64,000 bases of DNA from Pseudomonas sp. FP1742. GTDB lineage: Bacteria > Pseudomonadota > Gammaproteobacteria > Pseudomonadales > Pseudomonadaceae. Position numbers and translations under genes: made by a program. Positions 52,390 to 61,209 of this stretch are shown in pieces; the first letter of the stretch is position 1; every line of letters begins with the position of its first letter. Location of the stretch: contig NZ_CP117460.1 in NCBI RefSeq assembly GCF_030687145.1, forward strand, positions 4,526,001 to 4,590,000. The letters are read 5' to 3'. Below the pieces are notes generated by a model. It was not told the DNA's origin. It saw nothing but the letters and a program-made list of their open reading frames with translations, and did not search any database.

Positions 52390-52698
52390 TTAAACCTCTT
52401 TCCAGCCGTTGCGCTTGTGGTCAGCCAGTGCGGTTGGGTGCACGTGAAGGGTTTCGCCGTCCTTTTCCACTTCGATCAGGTGGGAGTTGTCCACCTCATC
52501 TTCCTCAGGCTCGGGCTTTTTGGCAGCCGCTGCCTTGGCCAATTCCTCCGCATCAAGTGCCTCTTGCGCCTTTGCCATGTGCACCGCCTGCTCTTCAGCA
52601 GACAACAGCGCGAATTCTTCTGCCTTCAGCCCGCTCAGCTCCAATGCTTTCGCTTGCAGTGCGCGCTCGGTTTTTTGCTCTTTGGTCAAACCAGCCAT
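52390..52698 (-). CDS. small phage structural-region protein
   Basis: A 102-residue protein with a helical Ala/Glu/Lys-rich first half (LTKEQKTERALQAKALELSG, AVHMAKAQEALDAEELAKAA) and a C-terminal beta part (LHVHPTALADHKRNGWKEV). Such proteins lie directly after coat genes in related phages; role unknown (possible head decoration or assembly factor). Confidence 0.6.
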   Translation of the reverse strand: MAGLTKEQKTERALQAKALELSGLKAEEFALLSAEEQAVHMAKAQEALDAEELAKAAAAKKPEPEEDEVDNSHLIEVEKDGETLHVHPTALADHKRNGWKEV

Positions 52699-52753
52699 GC
52701 TCTATTCCTCTTGAACACGCAGGGGCCGAAGCCCCTGAGCGCTATTCGACGTA

Positions 52754-53884
52754 TCAGCCCAGAACGAGGCAGACGTGCTCGGATTGAACCACTTTGAAGC
52801 CCCATGCCAGGTGAAGCTCCCAGGTGGTCTGGCCGTACTGCTGGATTTGCAGCAGCAGGTAGGTCATGCCGTTCTGATCACTGATCAGCATCTGGTCGAT
52901 GGTGGCGTTTTCCGGCATGGCTGGCGGACGCATGATGCCTACCACGGCGCTACGTTCGAACGCGAGGTTCGGTGCGTAGTTGTTGCCGATGGTCATGGCA
53001 TTGGCAGTCGCGATGGTGGTGCGAGCACCCGGACGGCCAAGGCTGATAGTGCCAGGAGCAGCAACACCGTTGGTGACCACGTACTTGTTGACCGAGTCAG
53101 CAGCGAAGGTCACAACGTCGCCAGCCAGCACGGTACCGGTGCCGGTTACCAGAGCAATGTCGCGCACGCCGGTAGCAGTCGAGCCACTGGTAACGTAGGA
53201 CGCGCCAGTACCCTTGGTGTGCGTGGTGATGCCTGCCGATTCGGTGATAGCGAAGCCGAACTGACGCAGCAGACGACCGCTGCGACGTTCTTCATCGCTG
53301 CCCGCCTGATAGGCTTGCTGGATGATGCCGAGCTTGCGGGCAGCCACGCCAGCGCTCGAGTCGATGCACATTTGCAGGTCAGCGAGCGGCGCACCGTTAT
53401 CCAGCAACACCTTACGCGCGTCGGCGATGATGTTGATGTCCGAGGCGAACGGGTTGGTGCCGGCGGTGCCGACAGCGCGGGAGGCGCCCTGCTTGATGGC
53501 GACGGCGCAGTCAGCTTCTGCCAGATTGCGCAGCGAGCGCATGCCCTGGGCAATGAGTTGGCGAACCCATTCCTTGTCGGTGCCGCCGTTTTGCAGGCTT
53601 TGCAGCTGATCTCCAGTCATGTACCAGCTGACTTTCTTCGAAGCAGTGATTGCCACGTCGACGCTGGTCGCGGTTGCATCATCACCCTGAGGAGCGGCCA
53701 CGCCCGGGGTGAAGTCAGTCGGAGTGCGGGTCGGAGCGACCGGAACCTTGACGGTGTCACCCTTGGCGACTTTCTTGTCGTCAAAGTTGGCATTGATCGA
53801 GCTGATTACCCCGAACGCTTCGTTCGAGACTTCTTGGGCAGCCGAGTACAGAACCGGCTGCAATGCGGTGAGAACGTTTGCCAT
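52754..53884 (-). CDS. major capsid protein, P22 coat type
   Basis: A 376-residue protein of the P22 gp5 coat family: N-terminus MANVLTALQPVLYSAAQEVS, then ALIDSINANF-like GVISSINANFDDKKVAKGDT, TPTDFTPGVAAPQGDDATAT and SWYMTGDQLQSLQNG. ATG 53884 follows TTAAGGAAACCGCCAC. It is preceded by the scaffold gene and a hairpin at 53911-53927. It forms the HK97-fold capsid shell. Confidence 0.88.
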   Translation of the reverse strand: MANVLTALQPVLYSAAQEVSNEAFGVISSINANFDDKKVAKGDTVKVPVAPTRTPTDFTPGVAAPQGDDATATSVDVAITASKKVSWYMTGDQLQSLQNGGTDKEWVRQLIAQGMRSLRNLAEADCAVAIKQGASRAVGTAGTNPFASDINIIADARKVLLDNGAPLADLQMCIDSSAGVAARKLGIIQQAYQAGSDEERRSGRLLRQFGFAITESAGITTHTKGTGASYVTSGSTATGVRDIALVTGTGTVLAGDVVTFAADSVNKYVVTNGVAAPGTISLGRPGARTTIATANAMTIGNNYAPNLAFERSAVVGIMRPPAMPENATIDQMLISDQNGMTYLLLQIQQYGQTTWELHLAWGFKVVQSEHVCLVLG

Positions 53885-53910
53885 GTGGCGGTTTCCTTAA
53901 GGCAATAAAA

Positions 53911-53927
53911 AACCCGCACATGGCGGG
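53911..53927 (-). terminator. hairpin with U-tract between scaffold and coat genes
   Basis: CCCGC (53913-53917) and GCGGG (53923-53927); on the minus strand followed by TTTTTTATTGCC. It lies just upstream of the coat gene ribosome site. Confidence 0.7.
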
Positions 53928-53949
53928 CCTTGGTTTGGGGTTTGGTAAA

Positions 53950-54726
53950 TCAGCCCTTGATGGTCATGCCGCTGTTCATCGCCGCAGCCCGTTCTTTCGG
54001 GGAGAGTGCGTTGAATGCTTCTTGCGTCATGGTCTTGGAGCCATTCCCGCCGCCATGGCCCGCTCCGCCACCGTTGCCGGTAGCAGGGAACCAGTGAGGA
54101 CGGGAGTCCTTCATTTCCGCAAACCACTCCTTGAGCGTCAGCGGCTTGCCGTCTTTGCCGTACTTGCCCTCGCGGGCGATTGGGTTACCGTCGTCGTCCA
54201 GCTCGAAATCGCGGGCGGCGGCCAGCATCGCGTCTTCCATGGCGTACTTGTGTACGCCAGCTTCAGTTGCGGCGCCTACCACCTCGCCCTTGAGGACGCG
54301 GGAAGCGAACTTTTCGGTGCGGCTGGATGCGTTGGTCGCGGCGTCTTGTGCCGCCTTCAGGTCTTTCTCGAAGCCGGCCTTCATGCGGTCAGCACGCTTG
54401 GCCAGGACAGTGTCGATATCCCCCTTGGCAATCAGCTGAGCTTCTTCGTCGTTCGCAAACTTCGAGAGAATGCCGCGCACTGCTTCCGGATCGATACCTT
54501 CGAAGGACTTGAGTTGGTCGCCGTAGGTCTTGATCTTCCCGAGCAGTTCGCTGTTCTTGGTCTTCAGACCGGTTACAGCCTCGCCAACCCGAGACGCGAT
54601 GATCGCTTCGATTTCCGGGGTGATTTCCGGGCTTGACCCGCCTCCACCACCGCCATTGCCACCATCACCACCTTCGCCACCACCTTCTTCCGCCATCAGC
54701 GGATACCACTTGCCGAAAATAAACAT
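53950..54726 (-). CDS. capsid scaffolding protein
   Basis: A 258-residue acidic, helical protein (SSPEITPEIEAIIASRVGEA, KTKNSELLGKIKTYGDQLKS) with a Gly-rich N-terminal segment and a C-terminal helix (QEAFNALSPKERAAAMNSG). Acidic coiled-coil character and position directly before the coat gene identify a scaffold. The start is uncertain: MFIFGKWYPLMAEE contains a second Met (MAEEGGG) that could be used. Two tandem hairpins lie upstream (54773-54835). Confidence 0.78.
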   Translation of the reverse strand: MFIFGKWYPLMAEEGGGEGGDGGNGGGGGGSSPEITPEIEAIIASRVGEAVTGLKTKNSELLGKIKTYGDQLKSFEGIDPEAVRGILSKFANDEEAQLIAKGDIDTVLAKRADRMKAGFEKDLKAAQDAATNASSRTEKFASRVLKGEVVGAATEAGVHKYAMEDAMLAAARDFELDDDGNPIAREGKYGKDGKPLTLKEWFAEMKDSRPHWFPATGNGGGAGHGGGNGSKTMTQEAFNALSPKERAAAMNSGMTIKG

Positions 54727-54772
54727 CTGCTAACCCCTGGGGTCTGTTGGCCGCCTGGCGGCAATAAAAAGC

Positions 54773-54787
54773 CCCGTCATTGACGAG
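54773..54787 (-). terminator. hairpin with U-tract, proximal of a tandem pair
   Basis: CCCGTCA (54773-54779) pairs with TGACGAG (54781-54787, one G-U pair); a realistic loop opens the innermost pairs. The minus strand continues with GGCTTTTTATT. Confidence 0.5.
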
Positions 54788-54813
54788 ACCTGTGTAAATC
54801 GTGGGCATAAAAA

Positions 54814-54835
54814 AGCCCCGGCGGATGCCAGGGCT
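54814..54835 (-). terminator. hairpin with U-tract, distal of a tandem pair
   Basis: AGCCC (54814-54818) pairs with GGGCT (54831-54835), with inner GGC/GCC pairs; on the minus strand followed by TTTTTTATG. It follows the zinc-protein gene that ends at 54857. Confidence 0.7.
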
Positions 54836-54856
54836 GTTTGAATTCGTTTCGTGACG

Positions 54857-55105
54857 CTACAGCGTGACACGCTCGCCTTTGAGTAGGCAGCCAACGCACA
54901 ACAGAACCTTTGTCCCGCCAGTTGGCTTGCCGTTCTTCATCAGTACGCCGATCTTGGTCTCGATCACTTCCCTGCCGCCGCAGCGATGGCACTGAATCAT
55001 CGCTTCAGGCTTTGGCATCGCCCGCACACGACGACGCACTTGCTCGACCGGGGTATCCGGTGGAGTGGTGCCGTCGATCACGTGGAAGCGCGGTTTATCG
55101 GTCAT
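54857..55105 (-). CDS. small zinc-finger phage protein
   Basis: An 82-residue protein with two CxxC pairs (MIQCHRCGGREVIETKIG and VLLCVGCLLKGERV), a zinc-ribbon arrangement. It overlaps the MuF-type gene stop by four bases (55102-55105). Position between head morphogenesis and scaffold genes suggests an assembly or regulatory function; unknown. Confidence 0.7.
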   Translation of the reverse strand: MTDKPRFHVIDGTTPPDTPVEQVRRRVRAMPKPEAMIQCHRCGGREVIETKIGVLMKNGKPTGGTKVLLCVGCLLKGERVTL

Positions 55106-56217
55106 GCTGCGATCTTAGCAAATGCTGCTGCGTCGCGCGCACGCATCTGGTCGAGCGTCATCCATTCACCGGTCGGCGTGTAGAAGTCCTCCAGATCCAA
55201 CTTGCCATCCTTAAGCAACTGAGCGCGCACCGGGCCGAGCACCTCGATCTTGCGGGCGTCCGACTGGCGGTTGAGCCATTCGCTGTAGGTGGTGTTCGCC
55301 GGGACTTGGCCGTCCATGCTGGCGCGCTGGGCCGGGGTCATCTCGTCCAGCTTCATGCCGAGTTCACGCCACGACTTGGTCACTGCCGCCGAGGTCGACC
55401 GGCAGCACCAGTGGATCTTGCCCGGCCCTTGCAGCCAAGGCACCTTGTGACCGATCGGCTTATGCGTATTGACGGTGTACTGAAGCTGGTCGCGTATACG
55501 GCACATCGGCGAGGTCTTGTTGTCGAGCGTGGACACCCAGCGCTCGGCCTTCAGGATCTCTTCGTTGGCCTTGTTGAATTCATCCCGTGCAGTCGCCGCG
55601 GTATGGCTGACAGCCGTCCTGACGACCGCCGCAAGGTCTTTGCGTGGCCGCTCAAGGAACCCGTCAGCGTATCCAGTAGCCCGAGAGCCACGAATGCTGC
55701 GAACAATCTGGTCGGTCGTCTTGCCTTCGAGGTAGCCGGTGCGGATGGCGTTGCGGACCTTGATCATCCGGTCGGCGGCGATCTCCTCGCCCCAGTTGCG
55801 CAAAAGGCGACCCTGGAACGGCCTGGAGAGCGCCGCAGCATAGGCCTGCTCGGCGCTGACACTGGCAATCGGAAAGCGGACCAGCACCGGCTCGGGAATG
55901 GCCTTCTCGAACAGCGCCTGCTGCCAACTCACCTCGTAGCCTGCCAGTTCCTTCAGGTCATCCTGTAGCGCTTGGGCGACAGATGCATAGGCCTGAGTGT
56001 TGATCAGCCGGACCTGATCCAGCAGCAACTCCAGGCGCTCGACGGTGAAGGACTCAGCCGGCAACCGCTCCAGTGCAGCAGCCAGCGCCGCCGAAAGGTC
56101 AGCATCCGACCGATTCAGCAGCGCAATGATCCGCCGGACCACGCCAATCTTGTACTTTTCGAGGCTGACCGCGTGCGCGATCTGCTCGTCTTCGAGGACC
56201 TGGTTGACGGTTGGCAT
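55102..56217 (-). CDS. head morphogenesis protein (SPP1 gp7/Mu F type)
   Basis: A 371-residue protein. The C-terminal half has the MuF signature (VRTAVSHTAATARDEFNKAN, RWVSTLDNKTSPMCRIRDQL, KIHWCCRSTSAAVTKS). It directly follows the portal gene. It is a minor capsid protein possibly ejected or acting in portal-linked assembly. Confidence 0.85.
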   Translation of the reverse strand: MPTVNQVLEDEQIAHAVSLEKYKIGVVRRIIALLNRSDADLSAALAAALERLPAESFTVERLELLLDQVRLINTQAYASVAQALQDDLKELAGYEVSWQQALFEKAIPEPVLVRFPIASVSAEQAYAAALSRPFQGRLLRNWGEEIAADRMIKVRNAIRTGYLEGKTTDQIVRSIRGSRATGYADGFLERPRKDLAAVVRTAVSHTAATARDEFNKANEEILKAERWVSTLDNKTSPMCRIRDQLQYTVNTHKPIGHKVPWLQGPGKIHWCCRSTSAAVTKSWRELGMKLDEMTPAQRASMDGQVPANTTYSEWLNRQSDARKIEVLGPVRAQLLKDGKLDLEDFYTPTGEWMTLDQMRARDAAAFAKIAA

Positions 56218-57609
56218 TTAGAGCACTCCGAGGCCCGGCCCCTGCGTTGCGATCTTGGCTTTCTCTTCGTCCCACTTGATGTCGCTCGACACCACGTTGC
56301 GGCGCTGCATCTCGGAGAACAGGGTCTCATCGGATAGCCGGCCTTGCGATGCCATGTTGAGCAGCAGAGGCAGAGTCGTTTCCGGGGCGAAGTCGATATC
56401 AAAGTTACCCTGCACCTGGACGTGACCGCCTTCCGGCAGGCCGCTCAGTTCGGCGAAGTGCTGGAGGATCTGATCCAGAGCATCCTCAAGCCCGCTCGCC
56501 ATGGTCTGAAGCGGACTCAACTCCTGAGCGGCCTCATCCTCGGCCTGCGTGGCAGTCTTGACGGCCTGCTTGTCCTTCTGGAGCAGCTTGGCACCGGCGA
56601 CACGCATCTGGTCTTCAAGATCGGCCAGCGAGGTGCGCCCGGCTTCGATCGAGGCGCCGGTGTGCTCGACCCACTCCATTTTGCCGTTGGTTGGCAGCTT
56701 GGTGGCGGATGCGGTGCCGACCTTCAACTCCCAGGTGTCATCGTCGATACCCGAGATCGCCAGCATCGGCACTCGGGCAACGTGCAGGATGTTGTCCTGG
56801 TCGCTTTGAGACTGCCAGTGCTTGGCATTGAGGTAGGCCAGCTCCAACAGCGGAGGCTTGGCGGTCATGAAGCCTGTGCGGTCGGTGTAGAGGGTCGTCA
56901 GCGGGATATGGTCGAGAGAGGTTGCGCCCTCGTCGTACAGCACCCACGTCTTCTTGCTCTCGACTTCCTGCTCGCGGAAGGTCATCCATGCGCCAGGGAT
57001 CAGCACGCGGATCTGCGGAATGCACTTGATGCCGAACAGGCCATCTTCCTCTTCGACCGACTCCATGTAGCGGAACTGGGTCAGGACGTGTTCGCCGCCA
57101 TTGTTGCTGACCCGCCACCCCAGCACCTGCTGAGGGCGGATCATGATGGCGTAGGGGCGAGCCTTGGCGGCCTGAGCGTCGGCCAGGGTGACCAGCTGCT
57201 CAGTGTCGCCGCTCGGCTTGATGTTCGGGTAGTCGGCCAGCGCATGGCACAGGCCGTGCGACAGCGCCTGGGTGAAGAACGACTTCGCCCAGACCTGCAG
57301 GTTGTTGCCTTGGCGGTCGAAGTCCTCGGCCAGGTCCTGAAGCACTGGCGGAACGTCATCGCCCAGTACGATAGGTTCAGCGAAGACGCGCCCGGTGTTG
57401 TTCTTCACCGTCTCGCGGTAGGCCGGGAACAGAGTCGAGAGGTTCAGGCGCTTCGTGTAGTCGCTGCCCTCCTCCTTCGGCCACTTCGGCAGCAGCGCTT
57501 CACCAGCCTCGCGCATCGCCCGGGTACCGCCCATCAAAGGATCGACGATGGCCCAGTCTTCGCGCATGGCGTCCACTGCCGGCAGCGTTTTGCTTGGGTC
57601 GTCAGACAT
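56218..57609 (-). CDS. portal protein (DUF4055)
   Basis: A 463-residue protein with KEEGSDYTKRLNLSTLFPAY, TGRVFAEPIVLGDDVPPVLQ and YNAKHWQSQSDQDNILHVA-like AYLNAKHWQSQSDQDNILHV, characteristic of DUF4055, the portal of this phage group. It abuts the MuF gene (56217/56218) and follows the large terminase. The dodecameric portal is the DNA entry channel. Confidence 0.85.
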   Translation of the reverse strand: MSDDPSKTLPAVDAMREDWAIVDPLMGGTRAMREAGEALLPKWPKEEGSDYTKRLNLSTLFPAYRETVKNNTGRVFAEPIVLGDDVPPVLQDLAEDFDRQGNNLQVWAKSFFTQALSHGLCHALADYPNIKPSGDTEQLVTLADAQAAKARPYAIMIRPQQVLGWRVSNNGGEHVLTQFRYMESVEEEDGLFGIKCIPQIRVLIPGAWMTFREQEVESKKTWVLYDEGATSLDHIPLTTLYTDRTGFMTAKPPLLELAYLNAKHWQSQSDQDNILHVARVPMLAISGIDDDTWELKVGTASATKLPTNGKMEWVEHTGASIEAGRTSLADLEDQMRVAGAKLLQKDKQAVKTATQAEDEAAQELSPLQTMASGLEDALDQILQHFAELSGLPEGGHVQVQGNFDIDFAPETTLPLLLNMASQGRLSDETLFSEMQRRNVVSSDIKWDEEKAKIATQGPGLGVL

Positions 57610-57611
57610 AG

Positions 57612-59096
57612 TCAGATTCTCAGAGGTGCGGTGGATGCGGTGCGTACACGCTTGGTCTTCGCGACGGCGAAGTATCTGAAGGCGTCGGAGCCGTGAGAGG
57701 TGCGGTCATGGAGAGGCTTGTCCTTCCAGCAGCCGCGGTTCTCGTCCCACTCCTTGCGGTAGTTCTCCAGGTGGCCGATGCCTTCTTCGCACTTGGACTC
57801 ATCGAACACGCAGAGCGGCAGGATCTCCCGCGCGGCCTCGATACCAGTATCAACTGCTGTCTTGGGTACGACCTGGAACCGAATGGAGTACTTCTCGCCA
57901 TCGATCACATAGCCCTCTTTGGCGATGTCCTTGCGACTCTTGGCATCGCTGCCGAACTCCCGGTTCTCGATGTCGTGCGGCCCCCAGTGCTCGGAGTAGG
58001 TGTAACCCTTGTCCTTGAGCACCTTCATGTAATGCCGCAGGCCTTCGCCGGAGTTCTCGTAATAGTCGATGACATGGTATTCGGTGCCGACCTGACGCAC
58101 GAACCAGATGGCCGTGGAGTCGCCGACGCCAATGTCCCAGAAGGTCATCACAGGCAAATGGCTGTTGTCCGGCACAACCCCTATGCGCTTGTTGGCATAG
58201 AGCTTGGCGAACTGCTTGGCGTAGTAGGCGCCTTCGACCGACTGCTGGAACGCTTCCGCCGGGACCGACGGGTATTCCCTCTTCATGTCGTCGCCGAGAG
58301 ATTTCTCCTTGGCGGCGTACCAGGCTCGCTGGCCGTCGTTGGTGACGATGCCGTGCTTGGCTGCCAACTCATTGAAGTAGTCGGTCAGGCGCTGCGGGAT
58401 GACCACGCCAGTCGGGTCAAGCCGGTAGTCTTTGTTCTTCCACCAGCTGAAGAAGAAGAATTTCCAGTCCAGTAGGCCTAGGGGCACACCGGACATCTGT
58501 TGCTTTTCGGCGCTCTGGCTGTATTCGAAGAAGTAGCCCGCCCGCCCCTCTGCCGTCGACTCGATGGTGACGAAGCAGTCGGTGGCCACAGCCTCGAAGG
58601 CGCCAGTGACGATCTCGCGGGCCTTATGCGGGAACTTGGCGCAGATCTTCCCGAACTCGGACACATGCAGGTAACGCAGCGTGCCGCCTCGGAAGGACGT
58701 GGAAACGTAGATCGAGCCGCCCTTGCTGAACACCAGCTCGCCCGACGCATCGTTGCGTGCAGGGTTGGCCTTGCGGATCTCGACCGGCAGGTTGTCGTAG
58801 GCGTACTTCACCTTCTCCCGGAACAGGCGCTTGGCGTCGTTCAGGGTGTGGGCAATCAGCGCGCACTTGGCCGACTCGAACAGAGCGGCGTCCAGTTGGA
58901 TGATGCAGCACTCAGTGGTGAAGCCGAGCTGGCGAGCCTTCAGGATGATGTTGCGGGTATGCAACCCATCGAAGTACTCGACCTGCTCGTCCGTCATCCG
59001 GAAGCGGACCTTCTTGCCCTGCTTATCCGTGATGAAGTAGAGATTGTTCAGCCTCCAACGTTTATCCCGGAGCAGCGCTATGTGCTCGGGCTTCAT
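57612..59096 (-). CDS. terminase large subunit
   Basis: A 494-residue packaging ATPase/nuclease. The ATPase region has RNIILKARQLGFTT (Walker A-like, about residues 49-61) and a Walker B-like region (TDCFVTIESTAEGR); the nuclease part has PVMTFWDIGVGDSTAIWF. ATG 59096 is preferred because AAGGAAGCCTGAC precedes it; the frame extends 24 bases further. It starts 1 bp after the small subunit stop. Confidence 0.88.
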   Translation of the reverse strand: MKPEHIALLRDKRWRLNNLYFITDKQGKKVRFRMTDEQVEYFDGLHTRNIILKARQLGFTTECCIIQLDAALFESAKCALIAHTLNDAKRLFREKVKYAYDNLPVEIRKANPARNDASGELVFSKGGSIYVSTSFRGGTLRYLHVSEFGKICAKFPHKAREIVTGAFEAVATDCFVTIESTAEGRAGYFFEYSQSAEKQQMSGVPLGLLDWKFFFFSWWKNKDYRLDPTGVVIPQRLTDYFNELAAKHGIVTNDGQRAWYAAKEKSLGDDMKREYPSVPAEAFQQSVEGAYYAKQFAKLYANKRIGVVPDNSHLPVMTFWDIGVGDSTAIWFVRQVGTEYHVIDYYENSGEGLRHYMKVLKDKGYTYSEHWGPHDIENREFGSDAKSRKDIAKEGYVIDGEKYSIRFQVVPKTAVDTGIEAAREILPLCVFDESKCEEGIGHLENYRKEWDENRGCWKDKPLHDRTSHGSDAFRYFAVAKTKRVRTASTAPLRI

Positions 59097-59097
59097 G

Positions 59098-59697
59098 TCA
59101 GGCTTCCTTCGATAGGTCATCCATCAGTTTGGATAGTTCGTCCGAGTCTCCGGGCTGCTCTTTGTCGTCCAGGCCGAATGCCTGACGCTCAAGGACCTGC
59201 AAGTTCTTCATGGCCGACGACAACTGAAACAGCGTCTTGGCGTTGCTCGGCAGGCTGACAGCGGAAAGCATGGTTGCCCGCCGCATGCCGTTGCTATCTT
59301 CCTTGGTCTCTTCGTCGATCGAGTCTTCGATCTCTTCCCGCTTGCTGATGGTCGTCAGCAAATCATCCATCAGCAGGTTCGCAAGGTTCGTGGCCTTGCG
59401 AATGTCACGGCGATGACTGCGAACAACCCTGGCGCCTTCCTCGGCAGCCTCCTCGACGATCTCGGCATCTCGCTCAGGGTTCGCACATTGCTCTTCGCGA
59501 ACCTCGCCGCGAACCAACTTGTTGCGAACCTCTTTACGGACCTGCTCGGAAAGGTCTCTTGCCCATCCAGAGGCCTTGGCCTTCTTGCGGATCGCGGTGT
59601 CGCTGATGCCATTCCGGTCAGCGATGGTTCTGATGGAAAGCGCACCAGCCCGGTAGGCTCGTTCAATCGCCTCCCAGTCGGGTTGCTTTGCCGCCAT
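59098..59697 (-). CDS. terminase small subunit
   Basis: A 199-residue protein with an N-terminal HTH (DWEAIERAYRAGALSIRTIA, RNGISDTAIRKKAKASGWAR) and a helical oligomerisation region (RDIRKATNLANLLMDDLLTT). Directly upstream of the large subunit. It recognises the packaging site. Confidence 0.85.
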   Translation of the reverse strand: MAAKQPDWEAIERAYRAGALSIRTIADRNGISDTAIRKKAKASGWARDLSEQVRKEVRNKLVRGEVREEQCANPERDAEIVEEAAEEGARVVRSHRRDIRKATNLANLLMDDLLTTISKREEIEDSIDEETKEDSNGMRRATMLSAVSLPSNAKTLFQLSSAMKNLQVLERQAFGLDDKEQPGDSDELSKLMDDLSKEA

Positions 59698-59734
59698 GTT
59701 GAATTCCTTCTACTGCTGAGCCTTTGCGGCGCTT

Positions 59735-59950
59735 TCATTCGATGTCTACAACTTCGATATGGCCCCACACTGGGTGGATGTCAGCGTGCTCGCCATCAGT
59801 TGACTTGATTGGGTCGTCATACACGACAGCAATGCCTGCGCTGGCATCGGCGTAGATGACGAATCTGGTCCGCTCGCCATCAATGAACACAAGGCGTCTG
59901 CCCCTGCCATCGTTAGCCCAGTGGACATGACTTCCTGACCGGTCACTCAT
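59735..59950 (-). CDS. small hypothetical phage protein
   Basis: A 71-residue protein (GSHVHWANDGRGRRLVFIDG, FVIYADASAGIAVVYDDPIK) with likely beta structure. It overlaps the Ntn-hydrolase-like gene by four bases (59947-59950). Function unknown. Confidence 0.6.
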   Translation of the reverse strand: MSDRSGSHVHWANDGRGRRLVFIDGERTRFVIYADASAGIAVVYDDPIKSTDGEHADIHPVWGHIEVVDIE

Positions 59951-60378
59951 GCCTCCACCTTCACGGTGAGCGTTCTGATCTTGCCGCCAGTGCTGGTGTC
60001 ACGCTTGGCTGCCATCTCGACTGCTTGGTAGGCGGTTGCGCCCATGTCGAAGGCGGTATAAGCGTGATCCGAGCCGCTGCCGATTGCATATGGCCTGTCA
60101 AGCACGCATGGTGCTTTCCACATCTTGCCTTGGGCATACCCGATCAACGTCAGGTCGCCGTCATGCAGAACAAGGGCGCTCGCCTCACATTCGCCGACAA
60201 TCTCTTCGCCAAACCAAGCGCCAATCAGTTCGTTGATCTCGCCTGTCGCGCCAGTGCCGAAGAAAGTCGCCCCGTCACGTTCGTGCATCTTGTCGAAGTC
60301 GTCGTAAACGATGGTCCCACCTCGCGAGACTCGGCCGTCATAGGCGATGATTCCGTCCTTGTAAGCGATGGTCGTCAT
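59947..60378 (-). CDS. proteasome/HslV-like Ntn-hydrolase protein
   Basis: A 143-residue protein beginning MTTIAYKDGIIAYDGRVSRG, with Thr2-Thr3 after the initiator as in HslV/proteasome beta subunits. The C-terminal part has PYAIGSGSDHAYTAFDMGA followed by AYQAVEMAAKRDTSTGGKI, the typical Ntn helix pair. Position just before the terminase genes suggests a role in head maturation or host takeover; an active threonine protease is inferred, not shown. Confidence 0.72.
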   Translation of the reverse strand: MTTIAYKDGIIAYDGRVSRGGTIVYDDFDKMHERDGATFFGTGATGEINELIGAWFGEEIVGECEASALVLHDGDLTLIGYAQGKMWKAPCVLDRPYAIGSGSDHAYTAFDMGATAYQAVEMAAKRDTSTGGKIRTLTVKVEA

Positions 60379-60554
60379 TGGCTGGCCTCATCGGTTGGTT
60401 CGATCTCGCGATACCGGGTCGCCTTCCGGCCTTGGGCCTCGAGCTTGTCGGTGTCGACTTCAAGGTCTGCCATATAGGCGAAGGTGTTGACCGCCACCAC
60501 GTATAGGCGAAACCACCATGGGTGATAGGCCAGCAGGAAGACTTTCCGGGCCAT
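60375..60554 (-). CDS. small hypothetical phage protein
   Basis: A 59-residue protein (MARKVFLLAYHPWWFRLYVV, NTFAYMADLEVDTDKLEAQG). ATG 60554 is preferred because GGGTGACGAT precedes it; an in-frame ATG lies at 60566. It overlaps the Ntn-like gene by four bases. Function unknown. Confidence 0.5.
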   Translation of the reverse strand: MARKVFLLAYHPWWFRLYVVAVNTFAYMADLEVDTDKLEAQGRKATRYREIEPTDEASQ

Positions 60555-60610
60555 ATCGTCACCCATGGATGTAGAGAGTGGCGCCCGCACGAAGCCAGGC
60601 ACCCTTTGGT

Positions 60611-60874
60611 TTAACAGGTAATTTGAATCGGCTGCCTGAAGAGAGGGTCGCGCTGCGCATCACGACAGGCCTTCCCGATAGCGTCGGCAATATCCCGCGG
60701 GTTTGATGCTGGCGGGAAATTGATACTCGGCTTGATCTGGAACTCAGGCGTGACCTTCACGAACACCGTCTTCAAGTGCTCGGTGATCGACTTCCACTGC
60801 TCAGGCGTTGGCTGTTGTCCAGCCGTCAACTCGGTGTAACCCTGGAGCCAATAGGCGAACTGTTCTGGAGTCAT
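60611..60874 (-). CDS. small conserved-looking phage protein
   Basis: An 87-residue protein (MTPEQFAYWLQGYTELTAGQ, TPEQWKSITEHLKTVFVKVT). The FAYWLQGY start is common in Pseudomonas phage proteins of unknown function. It overlaps the upstream membrane protein gene by four bases (60871-60874). Confidence 0.65.
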   Translation of the reverse strand: MTPEQFAYWLQGYTELTAGQQPTPEQWKSITEHLKTVFVKVTPEFQIKPSINFPPASNPRDIADAIGKACRDAQRDPLFRQPIQITC

Positions 60875-61206
60875 GATTTGTCGTCCGACGGCCGGTCAAG
60901 GTTATTCAGGCATTGTTCGCAGTGCAGGTATCGGCACAGCCAGCCCCTGACGACCGGCCAGTGGTTGGCGACGAACCAGTGTCTCAGTCCAGCCAATGCA
61001 AGCGCTCCGTGAAAGGTGACGCCTGCAGTACTCGGGGTGACAAACACCGTCTCGGCCCGGGTGACGATCGCAAAGCCGGTCAACATGATCGTTGCGTAGA
61101 TGATCTTACCCACGATCCCATCATGGACTCGTGCGCTCAACATGCACCACATGGCCCACAGGCTGATGACGCCAATGAACAGAGTGCTCAACGTTTGAAG
61201 ATTCAT
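60871..61206 (-). CDS. phage membrane protein, possible holin partner
   Basis: A 111-residue protein with two or three hydrophobic segments (TLFIGVISLWAMWCML, IIYATIMLTGFAIVTRA, GALALAGLRHWFVANHW) and a cysteine-containing tail. It lies 3 bp after the holin gene, so a holin or antiholin partner is plausible. Confidence 0.6.
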   Translation of the reverse strand: MNLQTLSTLFIGVISLWAMWCMLSARVHDGIVGKIIYATIMLTGFAIVTRAETVFVTPSTAGVTFHGALALAGLRHWFVANHWPVVRGWLCRYLHCEQCLNNLDRPSDDKS

Positions 61207-61209
61207 GGA

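Noticed and set aside
52775..53908. 377-codon plus-strand open frame
   Set aside because: Antisense to the P22-type coat gene, whose family assignment is clear; treated as a shadow.
56344..57696. 450-codon plus-strand open frame
   Set aside because: Antisense to the DUF4055 portal gene; no recognisable domain.
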